64,000 bases of DNA from Woeseiaceae bacterium. Lineage in GTDB: Bacteria; Pseudomonadota; Gammaproteobacteria; Steroidobacterales; Woeseiaceae. Under the pieces are notes generated by a model that saw only the letters and a program-made list of their open reading frames with translations, made no database searches and was not told the origin of the DNA. Within the stretch, counting starts at the first letter, position 1. Each line of letters opens with the position of its first letter. Of the stretch, positions 1-8,126 are shown one piece after another. The stretch spans positions 1 to 64,000 of the forward strand of contig JANQLK010000009.1 in assembly GCA_028280615.1 (NCBI GenBank), written 5' to 3'. The position numbers and the translations under genes were made by a program.

Positions 1-2187
1 TACGAGGACCTGGAGTCGGATCGCGACAGGGATATCGCCGCCACGATATTCAAGGCGCTTACCGATACGATATCCGATAGCCGAGGCATTCGCCGCCCGA
101 CGACGGTCGGACAGCTCAGCTTGATTACGGAAGCCAGCGTGCCCGACGTTGCCGAGATCATCGATGTCTTTCGTCGGATGGATCGATCGTTCCTGATGCC
201 ACCCCTCGACAGTCCGCTCAAGCGTGGGACGATCGTCGACGTTTCGCACGAAAGCCTGATGCGCGTGTGGAACCGTCTGATAGAGTGGACCCGCGAAGAA
301 GCCTCATCGGCGAAAACCTACCTGCGAGTGTCGAGCACGGCCGCCCGATACGAACACGGAATCGGGGGCCTGTGGCGCGACCCCGACCTCGCGGTCGCAT
401 TGGAGTGGCGGGACGAGACGCAGCCAACCGCGGCGTGGGCCGCGCGCTACGACCCGGCGTACGAAAGGGCGATGTCGTTTCTCGACAAGAGCAAAGCCGA
501 GCAGGACCGCCGGATTGCGGAGACGCGCAGAGCGCGCAGAGCGAAGCTGCAGACCGCCTGGGGCGTTTCCGTGCTGCTTCTCGTATTCGCGATGTACGCA
601 TGGTTGCAGCAACAGCGTGCGGAGCGGGAACAATTTCGGGCGGAGCAGAACTTCGAACTGGCCGTTCGCTCCGTGGATGAGATGTTGAATGATGTGGCCA
701 TCGAGGAGTCGCTCGCCGACGTTCCACAGACCGAGCAGCTTCGCCAGCAGCTGCTCGAAAAGGCGCGACTGTTCTTCGAGCAACTCAAGCAGGACCCCTC
801 TGCGGATCCGAGTCTTCGCCTGGAACTCGCGCACGCACAGCGGCGGCTGGGAAACATCTACGAATCGCAGGGGCAACGGCAGAAAGCCGAAGCCGCGCAC
901 CAGCTGGGCATCAGTCAGCTCGAAGATCTGGTCACTGAGTTCGGTGGCCAGCCTGTGTACCGCTATCGCCTCGGCGAAGCATACAACTGGTTTGGTGAGC
1001 AGCTCAGACCCTACGATAGCGTCAGGGCGGAATCCGCGTACGACAGAGCGCTCGAGCTGCAGACGGAACTGGTCGACGAGTTTCCCGAGAATTTCGAGTA
1101 TCGGTATGAACTCGGCCGAACCTACAACAATCGCGGAATCCTCGTAAGCAACCAGGCCGACCGCGCTGCCGAGGCCGAGCAAAGCTTCAGCGACGCGATC
1201 GGGATATTCGAATCGCTGCGCGATAGCCGCAGTACGCCGTTGGCTACGCTGCGCCTCGCACGTACGAAGAACAACCTGGCCAGGTTGCTGCGGGCGAATC
1301 GCCGATACGCAGACGCCGAACGCGTGTTCGGCGAAGCCATCGCACTGCAGACGGAGTTGGTCGACGAGGCGCCGGACAGTCGCGAGTACCGCGAGGGGCT
1401 CGCGCGCATGTACAACAACCTCGGCAATCTCCACCTGATGCAGGGGAACGAGGAACTGGCATTGCAGGCCAATTCCGAGGCACGTCGCCTGTATGAGGGT
1501 CTCGCGACCCCTGTGCACGGACTGCAGAACGAACTCGCCAACAGCTACAACACGCGCGGGAGAATCCTCGCCGGCATGAATCGCAACGACGAGGCGTTGT
1601 CCGCCTATCGAACCGCGCTGCGCCAGTTCCAACAGCTGGAACGGGAGCTCGCCGACTTCGACAACGACCCCGAGCTGAACAGCCGATACGGCAATGCGCA
1701 TGCCAATCTTGCTATACTCTTCAAGCAAGAGGGCCGGTTTGCAGATGCCGAGACACAGGTATCGGAAGCGATCCGCTATTTCGGGAATGCGGTCAACTCT
1801 CCGGCGCCAAGTACCGACTATGCCCGGAACCTGGCCAGCGCGAACTGGCTGCTGGCGGACATCCGGCTGGACTCGGGCAAGTACGCCGGAGCCGCCGATG
1901 CGGCGGAAGCGTCGGCAACAGCCGCCATGGACAGCGCGACCGTTTATTCGGCCGCTTTGTTGCTCGCTCGCGTCGTCGAGATTGCGGCCGACGACGAGAC
2001 TCTCGTGGCAGCAGAACGAGAGCAAGTCGTTGAATCATACTCGACGCGCACCGTCGAACTGATCCGGGCGGCCGTCGAGGCAGGATACCCGCTCGAGCGT
2101 TTCGAAGCGGATGTGGATAGAAAATTCGGCCGCCTCAGGAACAGGCCCGATTTTCGCCAGATTTTATTGGACAGCAGGGAAGACTAG
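1..2187 (+). CDS. nSTAND1-like NTPase C-terminal part with membrane helix and TPR array (5' truncated by window)
   Basis: The frame is open from base 1, so the N-terminus, including any Walker A/B motifs and effector domain, lies outside the window. The visible start has the motif VSHESLMRVWNRLIEW (about bases 241-288), which is characteristic of the winged-helix end of novel STAND NTPases, where HEALIR-W-RL is usual. A basic stretch and one membrane helix follow at about bases 550-603, then a coiled segment and seven or more TPR-like units to the end (YxxxLGxxYNxxG patterns). STAND NTPases oligomerise on ligand sensing and activate a fused or partnered effector. Here the TPRs would be the sensor half, and the helix would put them on the far side of the membrane from the NTPase. 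The next gene is co-directional 128 bases downstream. Family assignment is fairly safe; ligand and effector are unknown. A TTG at 121 is not the true start. Confidence 0.75.
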   Translation, partial: YEDLESDRDRDIAATIFKALTDTISDSRGIRRPTTVGQLSLITEASVPDVAEIIDVFRRMDRSFLMPPLDSPLKRGTIVDVSHESLMRVWNRLIEWTREEASSAKTYLRVSSTAARYEHGIGGLWRDPDLAVALEWRDETQPTAAWAARYDPAYERAMSFLDKSKAEQDRRIAETRRARRAKLQTAWGVSVLLLVFAMYAWLQQQRAEREQFRAEQNFELAVRSVDEMLNDVAIEESLADVPQTEQLRQQLLEKARLFFEQLKQDPSADPSLRLELAHAQRRLGNIYESQGQRQKAEAAHQLGISQLEDLVTEFGGQPVYRYRLGEAYNWFGEQLRPYDSVRAESAYDRALELQTELVDEFPENFEYRYELGRTYNNRGILVSNQADRAAEAEQSFSDAIGIFESLRDSRSTPLATLRLARTKNNLARLLRANRRYADAERVFGEAIALQTELVDEAPDSREYREGLARMYNNLGNLHLMQGNEELALQANSEARRLYEGLATPVHGLQNELANSYNTRGRILAGMNRNDEALSAYRTALRQFQQLERELADFDNDPELNSRYGNAHANLAILFKQEGRFADAETQVSEAIRYFGNAVNSPAPSTDYARNLASANWLLADIRLDSGKYAGAADAAEASATAAMDSATVYSAALLLARVVEIAADDETLVAAEREQVVESYSTRTVELIRAAVEAGYPLERFEADVDRKFGRLRNRPDFRQILLDSRED

Positions 2188-2315
2188 GGACCGGACAGCT
2201 CGAGAAACACAAACCAGGGAAGCGCAAGAACAATTGACAAGAATGACCGGAACCAGCGCGTTCCGGCACTGCGAGCGTTGCACCAACTACCTGTGAAGGT
2301 AAAAGGGGGACGGCG

Positions 2316-3455
2316 ATGAAACATCTCTCAAGAGAGCAACTGGCTTCGATGGTGAGTGTCATACTCGTCTCATGTTTACTCGGTTCGTCGCCAGTATTCG
2401 GCCAGGGCACATCATCACAGGACGATGATTCAGGGACTAGCGATCGAACGGGATCCGACGAACAGGTACGCACCGGCGAGATGCCGATGTTCGTCTCCGA
2501 CAGCAATACCGGTTACATCGACAACGCCCTGATCGGGACGCGATTCCGCGTGCGCGCCGACGGCGGGTTCGGCGTGGATTCACCGGATCGCGCGGAGTTC
2601 TTCTATGGCGCGTGCGGTTGTGCCAGGGACGTGCCGAATCCACCGGCCAACGTCCCCAACCCGAACGGAGACGTGCTCAACCCGGATGCGCCAGGCCCTT
2701 CAGGAGAGGTTATTCCGGGCGCGATACTGACCTCGACGCTGATCGAAACCGATATCGACTACCAGGAATTCCGCTTCGACTACGAATACGCGCTGCATCC
2801 CAGCTTTTCGTTTTTCGCCGAGGTCCCTCTTCGCTTCATCGACGGCGAGAGACTGGGCAGCGACAGCGGCCTTGGAGACGTTCGCGCAGGCTTCAAATGG
2901 GGTCTCGTAAGCAACCCCAATCAACAGTTGACGTTTCAGTTTCGCGGCTACTTCCCGACCGGCGATGCAAAGAAGGGCCTCGGGACGGATCATCCCGCCG
3001 TCGAACCGGGGCTACTCTACCTCGGCCGCCTGTCCGGCGGCTGGGCAATGGCCGCGGAGCTTCGCTATTGGGTGCCGATCGATGGAACCACCGGACGCGG
3101 GACCGGTTTCAGCGAGGACTATGCCGGCGACGTCGTGCGCTATGGTCTCGGCTTCAGCTACGACTTCGAGCGGCCATCCGGGATGGTCGTCACGCCTGTT
3201 GTCGAGGTGGTCGGCTGGTCCGTGCTCGGCGGCCTGGCCCTGAGTTCGGCTGACGGAACGCCGGTCGGAACCACGGTGCCGGGTTTCGGCTACCGTGAAG
3301 TGGACGGGGAGAACATCGCAAATCTCAAGTTCGGTCTGCGATTCGGCTTTAGCAGGCAACGTTCGCTCTATGTCGGTTATGGCACGGCGTTGACGGATGA
3401 CGTCTGGTACGACGATGTCGTCCGCATCGAGTATCGCGGCGGCTACGGCCGATAG
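2316..3455 (+). CDS. Outer-membrane beta-barrel protein, function unknown
   Basis: This 379-residue protein starts with a clear Sec signal peptide (hydrophobic core near residues 12-25, cleavage after VFGQ). The start at 2316 is supported by a purine-rich AAAAGGGGGACGG just upstream. After a low-complexity region rich in Asn, Pro and Gly (about residues 105-130), the rest alternates aromatic and polar residues in short strands, as in transmembrane beta-barrels (RFDYEYAL, FQFRGYFPTGD, RYGLGFSYDF, LRFGFSR). It resembles putative transporter or MetA-pathway-type barrels with no known substrate. It lies in the same direction just after the STAND-TPR gene, so the two may be co-transcribed. I cannot assign a function; a lipid- or solute-binding outer-membrane channel is a reasonable guess only. 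Confidence 0.6.
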   Translation: MKHLSREQLASMVSVILVSCLLGSSPVFGQGTSSQDDDSGTSDRTGSDEQVRTGEMPMFVSDSNTGYIDNALIGTRFRVRADGGFGVDSPDRAEFFYGACGCARDVPNPPANVPNPNGDVLNPDAPGPSGEVIPGAILTSTLIETDIDYQEFRFDYEYALHPSFSFFAEVPLRFIDGERLGSDSGLGDVRAGFKWGLVSNPNQQLTFQFRGYFPTGDAKKGLGTDHPAVEPGLLYLGRLSGGWAMAAELRYWVPIDGTTGRGTGFSEDYAGDVVRYGLGFSYDFERPSGMVVTPVVEVVGWSVLGGLALSSADGTPVGTTVPGFGYREVDGENIANLKFGLRFGFSRQRSLYVGYGTALTDDVWYDDVVRIEYRGGYGR

Positions 3456-3513
3456 GCTCTTTGCCAACGGTTCAGACCGGGCAAGCCGTCCCGCACGAAG
3501 CGCTTCGCATCGT

Positions 3514-6500
3514 CTACGGAACGGAGAACTTGAGCCCGCCGTTCTCGGACGTCGGGAATTCGACCTCGTAGTTGAACTCCTTCATCAACGCGCGCTTGTT
3601 CCAGGTCCGGTTGTATTTGGTGTGGTAGTTGAAGTGAATCTCGACCGCCTTGTCGTTTCCTTGCCGCCACGCGCCGTTGACGATGCGTGCGATGGTCTCG
3701 CGGTCCGGATGCTGAAACTGCTCTCCATTGGTCGATACGAGGAAATGTTGGCAGTCGAGGCGCCTTAACAAGCCTTCGTGCAGGTTTGCGCGGCTGCCGT
3801 GGTGCGGCACCTTGAATGCGCCGAGTTTCAGGACCTTCTCACGCCGTTCTTTCAACAGGCGGTCGATACTCTGCTGCAACACGTGCGAATACGCGTCGCC
3901 CGCGAACAGGCAATGACGATCGCCGTAGCTCGCAAGGAACGCGATGCTACTGCCGTTCGCCGGGCTCGTGTCCTTCCTGACCTTGGCCGCGGTTAGCTGT
4001 CGGACGAGCGTCGAGTCAACGCTCAGGAGCTTGCCCTCGTCACTCAGGAATTCCGGATCGGGGGCGAGCCGCTTGTCGCGACCCAGGGCTTCGAGCAGCT
4101 CTGCATCGCTGGCATGATCGAGTCCGGCCTTGGTCAGCTCGGACTTCCATCGCTTCGACAGCTTCAGCATCGTGTCGAAAGTCGGTGAGAGCAGGACGAT
4201 CTCCAGCCCCCCGCCGAGTGAAAAACGTGGCAGCCGATCGGATTGGGGCACGTAGATCGATTCGCCTTGCCACGGGCGATGATTCCACTTGAGGCCTCGT
4301 TTCTGGATAAACGCGCCCAAAAACTCTCCCTGGCGAGCGCCGAGGAAACGCGGTCGTTTTCCGTTCCTGCTGCCGGGCATGGGAAGATGATGCTCGCCAT
4401 TGAACCAGATATCGTCGATCAGGAGCTTATCCTTGAGTCGCGCATCACCGAGTAACTTGAGCACGCCTTCGATATGATCAGCGTCGACGTGAGTGATCAC
4501 GAGGAGCTCGAGGCGGCACTGCCCTTCTTTCCTGACAACGCTCTGGATGCGTCGCCTGATGACCTCGGCCGTGTCCGCTTTGCCGCCGTCGATCAGTACC
4601 CGGTTCGGCCGGGACGCGTCTCCGTATTCGATCCAGAGCGCGTCGCCGAGGCGCGCGGGCAGCATGTGCACGTCGTAGATTTGCTGCTCTGGTTTCGGCT
4701 TACCGGTATTCCGTTTGCGGCGCTTCTTTTTTTCGCCGGCCAGGGCCTTCTTCCCGGCAGCCGACTTGCGAGACCGGCTACTGTGCTCGTCGCTTCGGGT
4801 TCGAGACAACTCGGCTTCGAGGTATTTGATCGCCGCGTTCATCGCGCCGCTGATTCGAGACTTGCTGCTGCGTTTCTTGCTCGCGAATTCGGTTTGAAAT
4901 TTACGCAGCTGGTCGAGCGCCGCCTCGATCTCGTCGTATCTCTTGCCCTGGTCCGTTACCGCCTCACGCTGGCGGCGGACAAACCGCCGATAGAACTTGA
5001 GTGCTTTTTCCTTCTCACCGCCGTAAACCTCGAGTTCGCCGGCGGATGCATATGCCCAGTAGTCCGGATGGCGTTTGCTGATCTCATTCTCCAGGGCGAA
5101 TCGCAGGACGTGCGTCAACTGCCGGGCCCTTTTCTCGTCGCCGAGCAGCAAACTGAGATGTATCGCCCCGATGCCCGGGTAATGCGATATGTCGTTCGAT
5201 CGAAAACCCTTCTCGTAGTATTCCCGGGCGTCCCTGAGGCCTTCCTTGCTGGGGCTTGCCCCTCGCAGGTAGGCGATGCGTCGTGTCATGCTGCCCAGCA
5301 AACCGTAGGTCTCGGGCAAATCGAATTTCTCCTCGACCAGCGGCCTTAGCCGGTGGATCTGCCGCTCGAGCTTCTCGACGGCCTTGAGTCGCTCTTTGCG
5401 GTCGGCGACGGGCAGCGCGCATTCTCTGTCGACGACTCGCGCGCGACGTAGCGCACCCTGCTGGCGACCGACGGCTGCCGCCTCGTCCAGCGTATCCGTG
5501 AAGTAGCGCAGGTAGATCATCTCGTTCGCCCAGCTTTCGTCGTCCCGGGCCGCGAGCCTTCTGCGCACCGACGAGATCACGTTCAGCGGATGACCTCCCG
5601 CCAGTAACGCACGATAAACCGGACCGACCGTGAACCTGGACACGTCCGTGCGCAGTTTGAACAGCGATGCTCGCACCATCGGTATGCCGAGTATGTGAAG
5701 TTCGTAGGCGACGGACCCGTAGCTGCCTTCCGGCTCCGCACCTGAATCGCAGGCGGCGAGCGTAACGAGGGACGGCGTCCAACGAGTGGATTTAATCGCC
5801 TGCGCGAGCTGCTCGCCCTTGACGGGACCGTCTTCGAACAGCAGCCCTGACCGGCCGCGCTCGGTTTCGGCGCCGTGTGCGAGTATGTGGATGAAATCGA
5901 AATTGCTGCTTTCGCAACGATGCTCGAGATCGCTGATGTCATTGATTCTCTGTTCCACGAACTCGACGTCATTGCGTCGGCAGCTTTGCTCGAGTGCCTT
6001 GCGATGCTTGTTGTGCGGCACGTCGCCGTAGGGATCCGACCACGCGAACAGCAGCCGCAGCCGATTCTCTCGCCCCGTCGGCCACTCGGGCCACGTCGTG
6101 TGCTCGTTGGCAGGCACGGCCCGGACGAACGTCGTTTTGTCCTCGAGCAGTATGTGCTTGTACGGGCTGGTCCACCGCGTCGCCAACTCCCAGGGGATGT
6201 TGGCAAGTTCGGGCCAGCCCAGTATCCAGATGATGCAGCGCGACTTGCCGGCCGACATGTCCAGCGCGCGGGTAAACGACTTCACGCGGCCGAGTTTCTT
6301 GCCGAGCGCTTTGCCGATCGCGTTCAGCTCTTCGATACGTGGCGCGTCACCCTCTGTCCGGTTACCCAGGTACTGGATATGTCTGTCGAGTTCCGCCTGA
6401 TCCCAGGGTGACGTGAAAGTCTCCCAGGCGCCGTTGTCGACCGTGATTCGATATTCCTGTGTTGTGCTCAGCGGGATACGCGCCTGCGGATCGCCTTCGC

Positions 6501-6537
6501 GAGAGAACCGGACCACAATCGGCGTCGTATTTTCCAT
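3514..6537 (-). CDS. CHAT protease domain fused to a ComEC-like metallo-beta-lactamase domain
   Basis: This protein has 1007 residues. Residues about 95-330 form a CHAT (caspase-HetF-associated-with-TPR) domain: an IPWELA motif at 114-119, the catalytic His in HILAHG (His221) and the catalytic Cys in LAACDSG (Cys263). Residues about 380-550 are helical and TPR-like. A Lys/Arg-rich linker spans about 553-617. Residues about 620-1007 are an MBL fold of the ComEC type: THVDADHIEG (682-691), FAGDAY and KVPHHGS metal-site motifs. Both active sites look intact. In CHAT proteins the protease is usually unleashed by a partner or by nucleotide or RNA sensing; MBL domains of this kind act on phosphodiesters or are nuclease-like. 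The gene is convergent with the outer-membrane gene and divergent from the DUF2235 gene. The domain pairing in one chain is the striking point; the substrates of both domains are unknown. No strong Shine-Dalgarno precedes the ATG. Confidence 0.85.
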   Translation of the reverse strand: MENTTPIVVRFSREGDPQARIPLSTTQEYRITVDNGAWETFTSPWDQAELDRHIQYLGNRTEGDAPRIEELNAIGKALGKKLGRVKSFTRALDMSAGKSRCIIWILGWPELANIPWELATRWTSPYKHILLEDKTTFVRAVPANEHTTWPEWPTGRENRLRLLFAWSDPYGDVPHNKHRKALEQSCRRNDVEFVEQRINDISDLEHRCESSNFDFIHILAHGAETERGRSGLLFEDGPVKGEQLAQAIKSTRWTPSLVTLAACDSGAEPEGSYGSVAYELHILGIPMVRASLFKLRTDVSRFTVGPVYRALLAGGHPLNVISSVRRRLAARDDESWANEMIYLRYFTDTLDEAAAVGRQQGALRRARVVDRECALPVADRKERLKAVEKLERQIHRLRPLVEEKFDLPETYGLLGSMTRRIAYLRGASPSKEGLRDAREYYEKGFRSNDISHYPGIGAIHLSLLLGDEKRARQLTHVLRFALENEISKRHPDYWAYASAGELEVYGGEKEKALKFYRRFVRRQREAVTDQGKRYDEIEAALDQLRKFQTEFASKKRSSKSRISGAMNAAIKYLEAELSRTRSDEHSSRSRKSAAGKKALAGEKKKRRKRNTGKPKPEQQIYDVHMLPARLGDALWIEYGDASRPNRVLIDGGKADTAEVIRRRIQSVVRKEGQCRLELLVITHVDADHIEGVLKLLGDARLKDKLLIDDIWFNGEHHLPMPGSRNGKRPRFLGARQGEFLGAFIQKRGLKWNHRPWQGESIYVPQSDRLPRFSLGGGLEIVLLSPTFDTMLKLSKRWKSELTKAGLDHASDAELLEALGRDKRLAPDPEFLSDEGKLLSVDSTLVRQLTAAKVRKDTSPANGSSIAFLASYGDRHCLFAGDAYSHVLQQSIDRLLKERREKVLKLGAFKVPHHGSRANLHEGLLRRLDCQHFLVSTNGEQFQHPDRETIARIVNGAWRQGNDKAVEIHFNYHTKYNRTWNKRALMKEFNYEVEFPTSENGGLKFSVP

Positions 6538-6884
6538 GTCATGTCACACCGGACCGGCGACCGCTCCGAGTCGCTTCGCACACGCCATCACGGGCGGAAG
6601 CGCGCCTGGAGCAGCCGCATCTGTGCAGATTATCCTACAGCTACTAGTATAGTGAGGTTTCGGCGAATCGGTGCCGCTCGGTAGGATTTGACCATCCCTG
6701 TGCCGGCCCGTAGCGTGGTTGCGGCTACATTGGCCCCTGCCATCGTCCCGCCGATCGCCAGCCTCGGGGACACGAGGTCGACGATTCATCGCGCGTGAGC
6801 TGACCCACGTCATCCAGCATCGCCGCGAACATTGCAAAGACCCTGACGGGTCTCCGGGGCTCGCGAACCTCAGGGGTGTCGAGA
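6538..6884. other. Divergent intergenic region
   Basis: These 347 bases separate the divergently transcribed CHAT-MBL and DUF2235 genes, so promoters for both should be here. A locally AT-rich patch (CTACTAGTATAGTGAGG, near 6641-6657) is the best place for promoter elements, but I cannot define a convincing -35/-10 pair. A small inverted repeat GACCC-TGAC-GGGTC occupies 6839-6852, just upstream of the DUF2235 ribosome binding site. No small ORF with a good start signal was seen. Confidence 0.4.
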
Positions 6885-8024
6885 ATGGCCAAGAACATCG
6901 TTATTTGCTGCGATGGCACGGGCAACGAGATCAACGACCATCACTCGAACATCTCGAAGCTCTATCGAGTGCTCAAGCGATCATCGGGCCAGTTGGTCTA
7001 TTACGATCCGGGACTCGGAACCATGGGCGCCAGCAGCGATTGGGCCAGGCTCAGGCAAACAATGGAGGAGTTTGCCGGGCTTGCACTGGGCGTCGGGCTG
7101 GACCGGAATGTCCTGGACGCTTACCGGTTTCTTGTCACGCATTTTGAGGATGGCGACCGCATATCGATGTTCGGCTTCAGTCGTGGCGCCTATACGGTCC
7201 GCGTCCTGGCGGGATTCATCAACACCCTGGGGCTGCTGCGCACTCACCAGGTTCACCTGTGCGGACACGCGTTCGTCGCCTACAAGCAGATCTCAGAGGG
7301 CCAGGGTTTTTCGGGCACCCGACTGTTCGAGAAGACACTGCGTCCCAGGCGGCCGCCCATCCGTTTCCTCGGGCTCTGGGACACCGTCAGCAGCATCATC
7401 GTCCCCCGCAAGGATCGTCTGTACGCGCCGAGCCTCCGGCAACTGGCCTATACCGCGCGCAACCCCAGCGTCGAAATCGTAAGGCATGCACTCGCGGTCG
7501 ACGAGCGGCGCCGGATGTTTCGACCTTACCTGTGGAAGGAGTCCGAGGAGTACTGGGGCGGCCCTTTCCGGTCGAAAGACCCGGTGCCGCAGGACGTCAA
7601 ACAGGTTTGGTTTCCGGGTGTGCATTCCGACGTCGGCGGTGGACACGCCGAGGAAGACAGCGGCCTCGCCAAGCTGTCTCTCAAGTGGATGATCGACGAA
7701 GCCCCGGAGGAGCTCGAATTCGTCACGCAGAGCGTCAACCAGATCGTGCTCGGGAAACAGCGCAGGGGCAGCGACACGACGTACGCCGAACCGGATGCCT
7801 GCGCGAGATCGAAGGATTCCATGACGCTCGGCTGGCGCCCGTTTGAAGTCCTTCCAAAGCGCGTGAGTCGCCGCGAATGGCCCGCACGAAAGTCGCGGCT
7901 CGGCCTTTACCTGCCGCTCGGCGAGCCTCGTTTCATTGAACACGATGCGCTGCTGCACGAATCGGTGCAGGAGAGGATGGCTGGCGTGGCTGACTATCGT
8001 CCGGTGAATGTGCCGGGCACCTGA
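6885..8024 (+). CDS. DUF2235 alpha/beta hydrolase (T6SS Tle1-like phospholipase family)
   Basis: The protein starts NIVICCDGTGNE, the hallmark N-terminus of DUF2235, and has the nucleophile elbow GFSRGA (GxSxG) near residue 100, followed by RVLAGF. A VHSDVGGGH motif near residue 250 supplies the Asp/His region typical of this family. Family members include type VI secretion phospholipase effectors (Tle1) and many uncharacterised intracellular hydrolases. No VgrG, PAAR or immunity gene is adjacent, so a T6SS role is not supported here. I prefer the ATG at 6885, which has AGGGG 8 bases upstream; an in-frame GTG at 6876 overlaps that ribosome binding site. The gene lies back to back with the CHAT-MBL gene. 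Length (379 residues) is normal for the standalone family. Confidence 0.8.
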   Translation: MAKNIVICCDGTGNEINDHHSNISKLYRVLKRSSGQLVYYDPGLGTMGASSDWARLRQTMEEFAGLALGVGLDRNVLDAYRFLVTHFEDGDRISMFGFSRGAYTVRVLAGFINTLGLLRTHQVHLCGHAFVAYKQISEGQGFSGTRLFEKTLRPRRPPIRFLGLWDTVSSIIVPRKDRLYAPSLRQLAYTARNPSVEIVRHALAVDERRRMFRPYLWKESEEYWGGPFRSKDPVPQDVKQVWFPGVHSDVGGGHAEEDSGLAKLSLKWMIDEAPEELEFVTQSVNQIVLGKQRRGSDTTYAEPDACARSKDSMTLGWRPFEVLPKRVSRREWPARKSRLGLYLPLGEPRFIEHDALLHESVQERMAGVADYRPVNVPGT

Positions 8025-8084
8025 GCGGACTGAGCTAGAGGAGACATGGAGCGGCGCCGCCCCGACGGGCCCCTCCGGAATCAG

Positions 8085-8110
8085 GCCCGGCCTGCGGACA
8101 CAGGCCGGGC
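8085..8110. terminator. Hairpin between convergent genes
   Basis: A perfect 9-bp inverted repeat, GCCCGGCCT (8085-8093) and AGGCCGGGC (8102-8110), with an 8-base loop lies between the ends of the DUF2235 gene and the convergent TonB receptor gene. It has no T-run on either side, so it may be an imperfect bidirectional terminator or simply an end-of-transcript structure. Confidence 0.45.
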
Positions 8111-8126
8111 GATTGGCCGACGCCTG

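Noticed and set aside
3496-3507. 12-base palindrome CGAAGCGCTTCG between convergent genes
   Set aside because: It has no loop or T-run and is common by chance in DNA of this composition.
6885-8024. Type VI secretion effector module
   Set aside because: DUF2235 includes Tle1 effectors, but no VgrG, PAAR, Hcp or immunity gene is nearby.
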